This document shows positions 5,005-5,057 of a DNA stretch of 5,057 nt, piece after piece; positions within the stretch are counted from its first letter, which is position 1; the number at the start of each line of letters is the position of its first letter. The position numbers and the translations under genes are program-made. The notes beneath the pieces are model-generated. The model saw nothing but the letters and a program-made list of their open reading frames with translations. It made no database searches and was not told the DNA's origin. The stretch is from assembly GCA_020846515.1 (NCBI GenBank), contig JADLDX010000095.1, forward strand, positions 1-5,057, written 5' to 3'. This DNA is from Pirellulaceae bacterium. GTDB taxonomy: Bacteria > Planctomycetota > Planctomycetia > Pirellulales > Pirellulaceae.

Positions 5005-5057
5005 GTAGCCACCGTCGCCCGTACGTAGCCCCCGTCGCCAGACGGTGGATGACTCAA
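5005..5057. repeat. Palindromic intergenic repeat downstream of the aminotransferase gene (cut by window end)
   Basis: Starting 8 bases after the stop codon, gtagccaccgtcgccc (5005-5020) is repeated as gtagcccccgtcgcca (5025-5040), a direct repeat of period 20 with 14 of 16 matching. The second copy runs into gacggtgg (5041-5048), the exact inverse of ccaccgtc (5009-5016). A compact hairpin forms from 5029 to 5048 (ccgtc-gcca-gacgg core plus two further pairs across one mismatch). It could terminate or protect the hydrolase-aminotransferase transcript, although no T-run is visible before the window ends. The style fits a dispersed planctomycete repeat. Confidence 0.75.

Overview
The window looks like chromosomal DNA from a planctomycete, most likely of the Pirellula/Rhodopirellula type. 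This is an inference from protein style and intergenic repeats, with no rRNA or marker gene present to confirm it. The supporting signs are a large-secreted-protein C-terminus of planctomycete character, a tiny cysteine-rich lipoprotein, a YkgJ-type cysteine-cluster protein, loosely spaced genes on both strands, and several short GC-rich palindromic repeats between genes. Six protein-coding genes are supported. There are no RNA genes, no CRISPR array, no recognisable transposase and no defence or phage genes.

Layout, left to right. Positions 1-569 (+) hold the C-terminal end of a gene that starts before the window, encoding a beta-rich, probably extracellular protein. Positions 570-912 contain no convincing gene but carry a tandem array of four 'cagccgcaggc' units plus an inverted partner copy. 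Positions 913-1650 (+) encode ferredoxin/flavodoxin-NADP+ reductase (fpr). Positions 1651-1857 separate fpr from a convergent gene and contain a nested palindromic element (1661-1785) and a short A-rich direct repeat. Positions 1858-2295 (-) encode a CxxCxxCC (YkgJ/UPF0153-like) protein. Positions 2389-2694 (-) encode a 101-residue Cys-rich lipoprotein upstream of it in the same direction. Positions 2695-2997 form a divergent intergenic region with a cluster of TTGCA/TGCAA half-sites and a 26-bp near-perfect palindrome. Positions 2998-4011 (+) encode a secreted alpha/beta hydrolase with a complete Ser-Asp-His triad, and 4008-4997 (+) encode a PLP-dependent class IV aminotransferase whose GTG start overlaps the hydrolase stop. 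The last 60 bases carry another short palindromic repeat.

How the genes relate. Only two groupings are supported by layout: hydrolase plus aminotransferase (4-bp overlap, probably translationally coupled) and lipoprotein plus YkgJ-like protein (same strand, 93-bp gap). Neither pair forms a pathway I can name. fpr is a housekeeping electron-transfer gene that appears to stand alone. I found no sequence evidence for a new multi-gene system. The most interesting material is intergenic: several different short repeats or palindromes lie in nearly every gap between genes.
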